In this document: piece after piece, positions 1 through 6,096 of the stretch
Numbering within the stretch: position 1 is the stretch's first letter
How the letters are laid out: every line of letters begins with the position of its first letter
Assembly: GCA_031976395.1 (NCBI GenBank)
Contig: DALYLJ010000184.1
Location: 1-6,257 of the forward strand
Reading direction: 5' to 3'
From: UBA11164 sp002420085
GTDB lineage: Bacteria > Pseudomonadota > Gammaproteobacteria > Xanthomonadales > Xanthomonadaceae
Length of the DNA stretch: 6,257 bases
The notes under the pieces: generated by a model
The model's input: only the letters and a program-made list of their open reading frames with translations
The model's database searches: none
Told to the model about the DNA's origin: nothing
Made by a program: the position numbers and the translations under genes

Positions 1-2
1 CG

Positions 3-881
3 GCAGAGGCCGCCGCACTGTGTCTGCGTGCCGGCAATACCGTGCTGCTGCGCGGGGGATCGGAGGCACGCGCCAGCAATGTCGCGATCGCCGCAGCCCT
101 GCATCAGGCGCTGGCTGCATTGGCGCTGCCCGAAGCGGCGGTTGCCCTGGTCGCCGATCCCGCCCGCGAGCATGTCCTGGAATTGCTCGGCCTGACCGAC
201 CTGATCGATCTGGCGATCCCGCGCGGCGGCGAGAGCCTGATCCGATTTGTGGCCGACCATGCTCGGGTTCCGGTCATCAAGCACTATCGCGGCGTCTGTC
301 ATCTGTATGTCGATCGCGCAGCCGACCTGGCCCTGGCGCAACGTCTGGCGATCGACGGCAAGGTGTCCCGGCCCGGCGTCTGCAATGCCCTGGAAACCCT
401 GCTGGTCCATGCCGAGATCGCCGACCGCTTCCTGCCGACCGCCCTGGCCGATCTGGCCGCACGCGGGGTCGAGATTCGTGGCTGTCCACAGACCTGCGCA
501 CAGTGGCCGGATGCACTGCCGGCACAGGCCGATGATTTCGGCTGCGAATTCCTGGCGCCGATCCTGGCGGTACGGGTGGTGGCCTCATTGACCGAGGCGA
601 TCGAGCACATCCGCCGCCACGGGTCCGATCATACCGAGGCGATCGCCAGCGGTGATCCCGAAGCGGTTGCTGCCTTCGTCGCTGCGATCCGCAGTTCGGC
701 GGTGATGGTCAATGCCTCGACCCGATTCAACGACGGCGGGGAACTGGGCCTGGGCGCTGAAATCGGCATCTCGACCACCCGTCTGCACGCCTACGGCCCG
801 ATGGGCCTGGACGCACTGACCATCGAGCGCTGGCTGGTACGCGGCGAGGGCCAGATCCGCCATCCCGATCTTCAGCGCTGA
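3..881 (+). CDS. proA: Gamma-glutamyl phosphate reductase (glutamate-5-semialdehyde dehydrogenase), 5' end cut by the window
   Basis: This cytoplasmic enzyme makes the second step of proline synthesis: NADPH-dependent reduction of gamma-glutamyl phosphate to glutamate-5-semialdehyde. The frame is open from base 3 and 292 residues are visible. The family is usually about 415-420 residues, so roughly the first 125 (much of the NADPH-binding domain) lie outside. Seen in the sequence: the LLRGGSEA segment near the left edge, KHYRGVCHLYVD, the catalytic-cysteine context RPGVCNALETLLVH (the Cys codon is TGC at 381-383), and a segment that fits the PROSITE ProA signature throughout (V-x5-A-I-x-H-I-x2-H-G-S-x-H-T-E-x-I, about 578-643). 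The C-terminal FNDGGELGLGAEIGIS and LHAYGPMGLD blocks are also typical. The gene ends in TGA at 879-881 and looks intact. It converges on the synthase gene, leaving 51 bp between them. Whether proB lies upstream cannot be seen. A GTG at 42 is internal and is not the start. Confidence 0.97.
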   Translation, partial: AEAAALCLRAGNTVLLRGGSEARASNVAIAAALHQALAALALPEAAVALVADPAREHVLELLGLTDLIDLAIPRGGESLIRFVADHARVPVIKHYRGVCHLYVDRAADLALAQRLAIDGKVSRPGVCNALETLLVHAEIADRFLPTALADLAARGVEIRGCPQTCAQWPDALPAQADDFGCEFLAPILAVRVVASLTEAIEHIRRHGSDHTEAIASGDPEAVAAFVAAIRSSAVMVNASTRFNDGGELGLGAEIGISTTRLHAYGPMGLDALTIERWLVRGEGQIRHPDLQR

Positions 882-894
882 ATCCGTTCGTCTG

Positions 895-914
895 GCGGGC
901 GCATGCACGCCCGC
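895..914. terminator. GC hairpin between convergent genes, possible bidirectional terminator
   Basis: A perfect 7-bp inverted repeat, GCGGGCG (895-901) and CGCCCGC (908-914), encloses the 6-base loop CATGCA. It lies 13 bases after the proA stop and 18 bases after the stop of the opposing synthase gene, where a shared terminator would be expected. Neither strand has a T-run after the stem, so it is not a textbook intrinsic terminator. It could instead protect 3' ends or act with Rho. Confidence 0.4.
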
Positions 915-932
915 TGCCGTGGCCGCAGGCGA

Positions 933-3305
933 TCAGCAGGGTTCCATCTCGGTCAGGTAGATGTCGCCGGTCGGTGTGTTGACCCGGCCGACCAGGGCGG
1001 TCGGTTTGAGGTCGATCAGGTCTTCACCCCGGCGGTCGTGCCGGAGCAGACGCAGCGAGGGCGCACCATCCAGCCGCCGATAGCTGGCGACCACCCGGCG
1101 CGCTTCGGGATCGATCGGCTCGCTGATCAGGATCGGCGGCAGGTTTGGGTCGGCCAGCAACTCGGCCGAGGTCCAGGAGGACAGCGCCTGCCGGCGCTCG
1201 TCGAGATCGATGTTCTCGCGGAACAGGGTTTCGGTCGGTGTCCGCCCGCGTTCGCTCAGACCGCGCAATTGCCATTGCAGGTCGGAGCCGTACAGGTACA
1301 GATCGAGTCGGTCGCGGAAGCCACGATCGATGCCCTCGAAGCACACGCCGAGCATCGGACTGTGCGATGCCCGGCCAGTGCCCCGGCGGCCATCGCTGCT
1401 TCGTTCGGTGTTTCGTTCGCCCGATCGATGACTCGCTCGCTCGTCACGCTCCGGGATCAGCGCCACCACCCGAGCCCGGAACCGCAGCGGACCGTCGGGC
1501 AGTTCCAGGGTGCCGATCACGCCATCACCGACCGCCACCGAGCGCGGGCAATGCCCGGCCAGCCGACAGCCGGACGACGAGATGTCCTTGACCGTCAACA
1601 GTGACGGCTCGTTGGCGCCGACCCTGGCCCGTGCCGGCAACGCGATCGGGAAGCGATAGTCCTGCCGGCGCCAGCCGACTCGGGTCAGCGAGAATCGGAC
1701 CACCGCGAACGCCAGCAGAGCATTGCCACAGGCCCAGACGGCAGCGGCAGCCAAGGCCGGTCCGGGCAGGTGGCCAAGTGCCGGCCAGGCCAGCATGGCG
1801 AACAGCACCGCGAACAGATTGATGAAGGAGATCGCCGCCTGCGGCGCCATGGTCAGGGATTCCACCCCGGCATCGGAGTTGCCGTCCAGGTTGGATCCGG
1901 GCTGATCGCCGACGCCGGTGTCGTCCAGCGGCAAGGGCCGAGTGGCCAGACCACGCCAGACCAGGGTCAGGCTTGCCCAGATGAAGGCGGCAAAGCGTGC
2001 CATCCGGTAGTGCTGTGACAGCAGGGCACTGCCGTAGCCGCGACCGAGCTCGGCACTGACCAGCACCGCCAGCGCCAGATACGGCAGGAAGATCGGCAGG
2101 AACTCGCCCATCCCGGCGCTGATCGGCAATGACCCGGTCATCAGCATCCAGACGGGTGCCAGATACAGCACCGCCCGCAGCCAACCGTCGAAATAGCCCA
2201 GGGTGGCCTCCAGGTAGCACAGACGCTGTGCGGCGGTCAGCCGTCCCGTCAGGAACAGTCGATGCCGACGCAGGGCCAGCATGGCCTCCTGACCGGCCCG
2301 CACCCGCTGCGACAGGAACGAGCGGGCCGCTTCCGGAGCGACCCCGAACGCCAGCGGCTCGGGCGAATAGACCGAACGAAAGCCGGCCTGATGCAGTGCG
2401 ATCGAGGTTTCCAGATCGCCGCTGGACGCGCTGCTCTGGAAACCGCCGATGGCATCCAGCGCCGATCGCCGCAGCACCGCGCAACTGCCGCAGTATTGAG
2501 CGCAGTTCCAGCGATCACGACCGCGCTGACCGACTCGGAAGAACAGCGAGCGCTCGGTCCAGACCGGCCCGCCGCCAGTGTCGCGGTGCTGGTAGGAGTC
2601 AAGATTGTAGAAGTCCTGCGGGGTCTGCACGAATGCCGTGGCCGAGTCGCGCAGAAACCCCAGGGTTTCGCTCAGGAAGCCGCGCTTGGGCGCATGATCG
2701 GCATTGAACACCGCAACGAATTCGCCGGATGCCTGACGCAGCGCGTTGTTCAGGCATCCGGCCTTGCCCTGATCCGGGGTTTCGCGTGCCAGATAGTGGA
2801 CACCGAACTCGACCGCCAGTCGGGCCAGTTCCGGGCGATCACCATCATCGAGCAGCCATGCAGTGTGCGGATAATCCATGTTGCGGACCGCCAGCAGGGC
2901 GCGGCGCACCACCTCGGTCGGTTCGGACCCGGCAACCACGAAGACATCGACATCCAGCCCCGGCAAGGGTGTCGGCGGCAAGCGCACGGTCAAGTGCCAA
3001 GCGACCGCTGCCCGGGTCAGCAGACCGAGGAACAAGGCCCACTCGACTCCGTACAGCAACCCGGAAAACACCGGAGCGGCCGGATTGAGCGTGCCGGCAC
3101 GCCAACTCAGATAGTGCGCCGCGACGATCAGGAAGACCGCGACCAGCACCTTCTGCGTCGGCATCAGCCGATCCACCGCGACCTCCGTATCGTTTTCGAC
3201 CCGTCTGCTGCGGCCGTTGCTGCGGGCGCGGGCCAATCTCGCCACTGGCGGCGAAAACTGACCTTGCGCGTCAATTTCTGCCCGCGCCATCGGGCCGATG
3301 TTCAT
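933..3305 (-). CDS. BcsA-like membrane glycosyltransferase (GT2) with C-terminal PilZ domain; altered catalytic motifs
   Basis: A predicted inner-membrane processive beta-glycosyltransferase, 790 residues long. Order: basic N-terminus; two membrane helices (about 51-66 and 78-103); GT2 domain (about 115-355); about five more helices (376-391, 402-420, 437-450, 492-511, 517-536); PilZ domain (about 545-670); C-terminal tail of about 115 residues. Family marks seen: WLLDDGDR (Asp153-Asp154), the FVQTPQDFYN block, YCGSCAVLRR, and a QRxR block. PilZ ligand motifs are complete: RQDYR (Arg547, Arg551) and DISSSG (574-579), so c-di-GMP control is likely. Oddities: the DxD motif reads NAD (201-203), TED reads SGD (295-297), QxxRW ends in Ala (QRVRA, 333-337), and no FxVTxK gating loop is visible. 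The PilZ domain carries an Arg/Ser-rich insertion. No bcsB is adjacent, so the product need not be cellulose. I chose the ATG at 3305, not the one at 3320: AAGAGGA sits five bases before 3305, whereas 3320 has no well-placed site. Confidence 0.88.
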   Translation of the reverse strand: MNIGPMARAEIDAQGQFSPPVARLARARSNGRSRRVENDTEVAVDRLMPTQKVLVAVFLIVAAHYLSWRAGTLNPAAPVFSGLLYGVEWALFLGLLTRAAVAWHLTVRLPPTPLPGLDVDVFVVAGSEPTEVVRRALLAVRNMDYPHTAWLLDDGDRPELARLAVEFGVHYLARETPDQGKAGCLNNALRQASGEFVAVFNADHAPKRGFLSETLGFLRDSATAFVQTPQDFYNLDSYQHRDTGGGPVWTERSLFFRVGQRGRDRWNCAQYCGSCAVLRRSALDAIGGFQSSASSGDLETSIALHQAGFRSVYSPEPLAFGVAPEAARSFLSQRVRAGQEAMLALRRHRLFLTGRLTAAQRLCYLEATLGYFDGWLRAVLYLAPVWMLMTGSLPISAGMGEFLPIFLPYLALAVLVSAELGRGYGSALLSQHYRMARFAAFIWASLTLVWRGLATRPLPLDDTGVGDQPGSNLDGNSDAGVESLTMAPQAAISFINLFAVLFAMLAWPALGHLPGPALAAAAVWACGNALLAFAVVRFSLTRVGWRRQDYRFPIALPARARVGANEPSLLTVKDISSSGCRLAGHCPRSVAVGDGVIGTLELPDGPLRFRARVVALIPERDERASHRSGERNTERSSDGRRGTGRASHSPMLGVCFEGIDRGFRDRLDLYLYGSDLQWQLRGLSERGRTPTETLFRENIDLDERRQALSSWTSAELLADPNLPPILISEPIDPEARRVVASYRRLDGAPSLRLLRHDRRGEDLIDLKPTALVGRVNTPTGDIYLTEMEPC

Positions 3306-3310
3306 GGCTG

Positions 3311-3317
3311 TCCTCTT
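3311..3317 (-). promoter_or_regulatory. Ribosome binding site that sets the synthase start
   Basis: Read on the - strand this is AAGAGGA, five bases before the ATG at 3305-3303. It lies directly after the alternative in-frame ATG (3320-3318), so it can only serve the inner start. This gives a product beginning MNIGPMARAE, five residues shorter than the longest frame. Confidence 0.6.
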
Positions 3318-3360
3318 CATGCGCCGCGCTGATCCCCGACCGAGCGACCGGGGCGCGGTC

Positions 3361-3477
3361 TCACTCGCGAAACAAGCAGCAATCGTGCCAGACGTCGGTC
3401 AGCCAGACGTCGGTCAGCCAGAGGTTGACCAGTCCGATGACGGCCAGCCGCAGATCGGGCCGACACCTGCACGGCAT
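3361..3477 (-). CDS. Possible 38-residue small hydrophobic protein (doubtful)
   Basis: An ATG-to-TGA frame lies between the M14 gene and the synthase on the same strand. The start of the product is MPCRCRPDLRLAVIGLVNLW. The middle is hydrophobic and could form one short membrane helix, followed by two copies of LTDVW. The 15-bp tandem duplication beneath it is a multiple of three, so the duplication keeps the frame. Against a real gene: there is no clear ribosome binding site, the ATG lies inside the loop region of a strong stem-loop, and no homologue is recognised. It may be a chance frame in a 194-bp intergenic gap. Confidence 0.18.
   Translation of the reverse strand: MPCRCRPDLRLAVIGLVNLWLTDVWLTDVWHDCCLFRE
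3388..3422. repeat. 15-bp tandem duplication (about 2.3 copies)
   Basis: The unit CCAGACGTCGGTCAG occurs twice in perfect tandem (3388-3402 and 3403-3417), followed by a partial CCAGA. It lies in the gap between the synthase and M14 genes. It looks like a recent slippage duplication and could vary in copy number between strains. Confidence 0.85.
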
Positions 3478-3494
3478 TGCCGCGCAGCCCGATC
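3453..3494 (-). terminator. Large stem-loop just downstream of the M14 gene
   Basis: A perfect 8-bp inverted repeat, GATCGGGC and GCCCGATC (3487-3494 and 3453-3460), encloses a second near-palindrome. On the - strand, TGCGCGG pairs with CCGTGCA, with one G-U pair, around CAATG. The inner stem stacks directly on the outer one on the 5' side, with a 7-base bulge on the 3' side. It begins five bases after the M14 stop. No T-run follows, so it may be a Rho-assisted terminator, an RNA-stabilising 3' hairpin or a processing site between M14 and synthase transcripts. Confidence 0.5.
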
Positions 3495-3499
3495 CGAAC

Positions 3500-4414
3500 T
3501 CAGTTCAGCACGAAATCGATGGCAGCCACCACGGCGGTCACCTGGGCACGATTGCAACACTCCGGCGTGGTGCGTGGACTGTCCGGGTAGACCTCGGTGG
3601 TGGTCGTATACCGGGCATGGGTCGCCCCGGCGCACAGCCCGAGCGACGTGAAGGCATACAGGATCACCCCGGGCGCGACCACCGGCGAACCGATGATGTT
3701 GCCCGCCGGATCAGCCGGCGCGATGTGGGTGACTTCGGCAACGGCAGCGATCACCGCCTGCTGGAGCCCAAGCTGTGGATTCTCGGTGTCACCGACTACG
3801 TAGAAGCCATCCGGGATCACCCCCGGCTGGAACGGCGTGCCATCGCGTGCGGCCAGTTCCGGGCGGAACTGACGCTCATCGCTGTCGGTGGTCTCGTGCA
3901 GATCGACATGCAGCAGGAACCGATCGCGCAGCGGTGCGATCAGGGCCATCAGGGCGGCCGACTCCTGGGCCGGACTGGCATCGCGGAACGCGCGATTGGG
4001 ATCCACCGCGTCGGCATTCCAGCGGTGGATGCGCTCCCAGGCCCATGGACTCACGCAGGGCACGACCAGCAGATTCACCCGACCGGCATAGCGCTCGGCA
4101 TGCTGATCGAGAAATTGCAGCGCGCCCCGGACCCCGCTGGTCTCGTAGCCGTGTACCCCGCCGGTCACCAGTACCGAGGGCAGGGCATCATCCCAGTTCC
4201 GACTGCGCACGGCCAACAGCGGATAGCTGTCCGGCGGGTAGCTGACCTGCCCGTACTCGACGACGTCGAACCGTGGACGCAGCCCATCGATCACAGCAAG
4301 CACATCCTCGGCATAGCTGCGCTGCCGTCGCTGGCGAGACAACCACAGCGCGCGCTCGGCGGCCCCCCAGGGCTGGCCGGGTGTGCCGATGCGGGATGCC
4401 GGGTCGGTGCTCAT
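3500..4414 (-). CDS. M14-type zinc metallocarboxypeptidase / ASTE-ASPA-like deacylase
   Basis: A 304-residue predicted zinc hydrolase with no signal peptide, so probably cytoplasmic. Known of the family: M14 enzymes use an HxxE pair plus a distant His to hold zinc and a C-terminal Glu as general base, cleaving C-terminal residues from peptides or acyl groups from amino acids. All are visible: GGVHGYE (His88, Glu91), the substrate-carboxylate pair DPNRAF (Asn140, Arg141), DLHE (His173), and TTTTEVY (Glu274). Residues 1-75 are an N-terminal lead-in without motif. The length suits the compact M14 / succinylglutamate desuccinylase-aspartoacylase-like group, and DLHETT resembles the DLH signature of that branch. 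The substrate cannot be read from sequence, and there is no arginine-degradation or peptidoglycan gene nearby. An AGGA lies nine bases before the ATG, a fair ribosome binding site. A large stem-loop follows the stop. The long open frame on the opposite strand is a shadow of this gene. Confidence 0.85.
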   Translation of the reverse strand: MSTDPASRIGTPGQPWGAAERALWLSRQRRQRSYAEDVLAVIDGLRPRFDVVEYGQVSYPPDSYPLLAVRSRNWDDALPSVLVTGGVHGYETSGVRGALQFLDQHAERYAGRVNLLVVPCVSPWAWERIHRWNADAVDPNRAFRDASPAQESAALMALIAPLRDRFLLHVDLHETTDSDERQFRPELAARDGTPFQPGVIPDGFYVVGDTENPQLGLQQAVIAAVAEVTHIAPADPAGNIIGSPVVAPGVILYAFTSLGLCAGATHARYTTTTEVYPDSPRTTPECCNRAQVTAVVAAIDFVLN

Positions 4415-4551
4415 GCGGGGGATTCCTGGGTCGGGGTGGCTTATTGTCAGCGAGTTGGGCCACGGCGCATCGGCAGTGGCGGCTGGTTTGTGATCAGCGT
4501 TCGTGCATGGCGATGAGACCTGCGGCTGGGTGTCGATTCATTCTGCGTCGA

Positions 4552-4899
4552 TCAACCCGGCAGCAGCAGCGGGACGATCTTGCCGATGATGCCCAGGAAG
4601 CCGGTGATGGCCGTGAGTACGCTGTTGACCTTGCTGAGGTCGGTCAGGGCGTTCGTCAGGGTCTGGGCGCTGGCCGTGAGGTCGGCCTCATTGGCGATGA
4701 GCTGCTGGCGGATGCTGTCGAGTTGGCCGTTTTCCAGGGTCACGATGGCGTGATTGACGGCCAGCATCTGCTGGGCGGCACTGGTTCGCGTGGCGGGATC
4801 GGCGGTTTCGAGGGCCAGCATCCATTGCGCCGAGAACATCGCCTTGCGGGTCGCGCGCAACTGGCTCAAGGTCATGGATTTGATGTCGGAGGGATTCAT
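4552..4899 (-). CDS. Hypothetical 115-residue helical protein with hydrophobic C-terminus, coupled to the lipoprotein gene
   Basis: I do not recognise this family. The 115-residue product has no Cys and appears almost wholly helical: residues 10-32, 38-68 and 70-95 have heptad-like spacing of Leu, Ile, Val and Ala. The last 20 or so residues, ending GFLGIIGKIVPLLLPG, are hydrophobic and could insert in a membrane or pack against a partner. There is no signal peptide. Its ATG overlaps the stop of the upstream lipoprotein gene in an ATGA (4896-4899), and AAGGAG stands seven bases before the start. Coupled translation in fixed ratio with the lipoprotein is therefore likely, which suggests the two proteins work together. 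No catalytic motif is seen. It ends at TGA 4552-4554, 137 bp before the M14 gene. Confidence 0.75.
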   Translation of the reverse strand: MNPSDIKSMTLSQLRATRKAMFSAQWMLALETADPATRTSAAQQMLAVNHAIVTLENGQLDSIRQQLIANEADLTASAQTLTNALTDLSKVNSVLTAITGFLGIIGKIVPLLLPG

Positions 4900-5840
4900 G
4901 GCGTTGCTCCTTCCTGTGGCTTCGGGTTGCCGGTGCGGGCGGTGCGGCGCGTGTCGATGGCGGTCAGGATGGCATTGATGTCGGTCTGCAATGCGCTGAT
5001 GCCGGCGCTGTTCAGGCGGTTCTCGACCAGGGCGACGAAGCTGGCGCGCAGGCGACCGGCGGCGTCGGCGGCGGCCTGGATCGAGGAGGTGTCGAGGGTG
5101 CTTTGCAGCAGGGTGGCGCGGGTATTGGCCCAGTCCGGCGGCAATGGGCCGGTGCCGGCGAATGGCAGGGCGACCTCGTCGCGATAGGTCTTCGCTGCGA
5201 CCACTTCGAGATCGGCGTTGTAGGCGTCGGCCAGTGCGCCCAAGGCGGCGTGCTGGAGTCGAAGCTCACGGTCGATGCTGGCGGCGTTGCGCTTCAGTTC
5301 GTCGTTCAGCACCTTGGATTGATGGCTGACGAACAGGAATTCGGCGGCGGGTGCGATCAGGCTGTCGATGCGGGTGCCGGCGATCGTGGCGTTGGCGATG
5401 CGCGGACTGAGCGTGCCGAGCGCGCTGACCAGACCCTGGGCGACTCCGACCGTGCCGGATGATTCGGCGGAGGTTGCGGCCAGGGCGGCGAGGGCGTCGA
5501 AGTAGGATTGCAGGACGGTCAGATGGCGCTTGAGGTCGCGCAGGATCGCCAGTCGGGCATTGAGGTCGGTGTCGGCCTGGTCGAGGGCGGTCAGGCGGTC
5601 ACTGGTCGGCAGGTCGTCGCGCGCCTGTTGCAGCATGAGGGCACTGGTGGTGGCGGTGGCGTCGAACGATTCGGTGAGCACCGGGTCCATGGCCTGGGTG
5701 AAGCTGCTGCCCGTGGTGGCGAAGGCGGCGAACTGATCGACGCGGGCCTGCTGGCTGGCGCAGCCGGTGGCGAGGGCGACCACGAGCAGCAGGGCGATCC
5801 GGGGCAGGCCGGTGGGATTCGCTGTCGTGCGTGGATGCAT
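4896..5840 (-). CDS. Hypothetical helix-rich lipoprotein, first gene of a two-gene operon
   Basis: A 314-residue protein whose family I do not recognise. The N-terminus is a type II signal peptide: Arg residues at 4 and 14, a hydrophobic run (15-24) and the lipobox LATGC, with Cys27 as the acylation site. Position -3 is Ala rather than the usual Leu. Ala at +2 fits outer-membrane sorting. The mature part is rich in Ala, Leu, Asp and Gln and looks mainly helical: long amphipathic stretches at about 64-120 and 172-220, separated by a less charged segment (126-171) with Gly, Ser and Ala, then a Pro-rich break (GPLPPDW, 231-237), another helix (240-297) and a polar tail. This resembles an extended helical bundle; no enzyme motif is seen. 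GGAG lies seven bases before the ATG. The stop overlaps the next gene by four bases, so the pair is translationally coupled. The frame is clearly coding: 314 codons with signal peptide, start site and coupling. Confidence 0.82.
   Translation of the reverse strand: MHPRTTANPTGLPRIALLLVVALATGCASQQARVDQFAAFATTGSSFTQAMDPVLTESFDATATTSALMLQQARDDLPTSDRLTALDQADTDLNARLAILRDLKRHLTVLQSYFDALAALAATSAESSGTVGVAQGLVSALGTLSPRIANATIAGTRIDSLIAPAAEFLFVSHQSKVLNDELKRNAASIDRELRLQHAALGALADAYNADLEVVAAKTYRDEVALPFAGTGPLPPDWANTRATLLQSTLDTSSIQAAADAAGRLRASFVALVENRLNSAGISALQTDINAILTAIDTRRTARTGNPKPQEGATP
4907..4915 (-). promoter_or_regulatory. Strong ribosome binding site of the 115-residue protein
   Basis: Read on the - strand this is AGGAAGGAG, with the AAGGAG core ending seven bases before the ATG at 4899-4897. 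It lies inside the last codons of the lipoprotein gene. It supports the small downstream frame as a real, well-translated gene. Confidence 0.7.
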
Positions 5841-5845
5841 CTGCG

Positions 5846-5851
5846 TTCTCC
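5846..5851 (-). promoter_or_regulatory. Ribosome binding site of the lipoprotein gene
   Basis: GGAGAA on the - strand, with GGAG seven bases before the ATG at 5840-5838. It supports this start, which also places the signal peptide correctly. The 8-mer ACGCAGAT that runs into the start codon is repeated 34 bases upstream (5873-5880). Confidence 0.55.
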
Positions 5852-5896
5852 ATGTGTATCCGCCGATCGCCGATCTGCGTCGGGTGGCTGTTGGCG

Positions 5897-5935
5897 GGCG
5901 ATGTCGTTGGGCGAACCATCGCCGGAAGGGCGATG
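5897..5935 (-). promoter_or_regulatory. Three-arm inverted repeat that can form alternative hairpins in the lipoprotein leader
   Basis: In transcript order (- strand) the arms are CATCGCC (5935-5929), GGCGATG (5923-5917) and CATCGCC (5903-5897). All match perfectly over 7 bases. The middle arm can pair with either outer arm: the first hairpin has a 5-base loop, the second a 13-base loop. They cannot form together. The element ends 57 bases before the start codon. This is the geometry of attenuators, but no terminator T-run is present and no leader peptide is evident, so a regulatory role is only inferred. Confidence 0.35.
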
Positions 5936-5985
5936 ATGGCCGTTCTGCTTCCGGTCGCCGCGCACTGCGGGTTCGGTCAGCGACG

Positions 5986-6015
5986 ATGGTGGGCGCGCCA
6001 TCGCTCGGCTGTCAA
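5986..6015 (-). promoter_or_regulatory. Weak sigma70-type promoter candidate for the lipoprotein operon
   Basis: A consensus -35 box TTGACA (6015-6010 on the - strand) is followed after 18 bases by CACCAT (5991-5986). That hexamer matches TATAAT only at positions 2, 5 and 6. It lies about 145 bases upstream of the lipoprotein start and would place the three-arm repeat in the leader. The -10 box is poor, and one TTGACA by chance is possible. Confidence 0.22.
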
Positions 6016-6056
6016 GCGCGGCAGTCGCTGCCGATGTCGGCTGTGCTTTCGTTGCC

Positions 6057-6096
6057 AGTTGTCCAGTTGTCCAGTTGTCCGGCTAGTTGTCCGGCT
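6057..6096. repeat. AGTTGTCC direct-repeat cluster
   Basis: The octamer AGTTGTCC occurs three times in perfect tandem (6057-6064, 6065-6072, 6073-6080). A GGCT spacer follows, then a fourth copy (6085-6092) and a second GGCT (6093-6096). Starts are 8, 8 and 12 bases apart. The fourth copy also forms an inverted repeat with GACAAC (GTTGTC 6086-6091, GACAAC 6099-6104). It may be a protein-binding array or a slippage repeat. Confidence 0.8.

Noticed and set aside
1525..2484. 319-codon frame on the - strand within the synthase gene
   Set aside because: It is an out-of-frame shadow with Arg/Gly/Ala-rich composition. The synthase frame continues through its helices and PilZ domain without a break, so this is not a frameshifted remnant.
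3306..3320. Upstream ATG at 3320 as the synthase start
   Set aside because: No well-placed ribosome binding site precedes it, whereas AAGAGGA stands five bases before the ATG at 3305.
2262..3332. 356-codon open frame on the + strand opposite the synthase
   Set aside because: It has no recognisable domain, is rich in Arg, Gln and Gly, and lies opposite a frame with clear GT2 motifs and membrane helices. It is a GC-rich antisense shadow.
4440..4450. GACAAT as a -10 box for the M14 gene (- strand)
   Set aside because: No -35 box is found 16-18 bases upstream, so it was not called a promoter.
3425..4516. 363-codon open frame on the + strand opposite the M14 gene
   Set aside because: The - strand frame carries every M14 metal and catalytic residue; the + frame has no family signature and no good start.
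5992..5999. GGCGCGCC palindrome as a special site
   Set aside because: Eight-base GC palindromes are common in DNA of this composition; no context marks it as functional.
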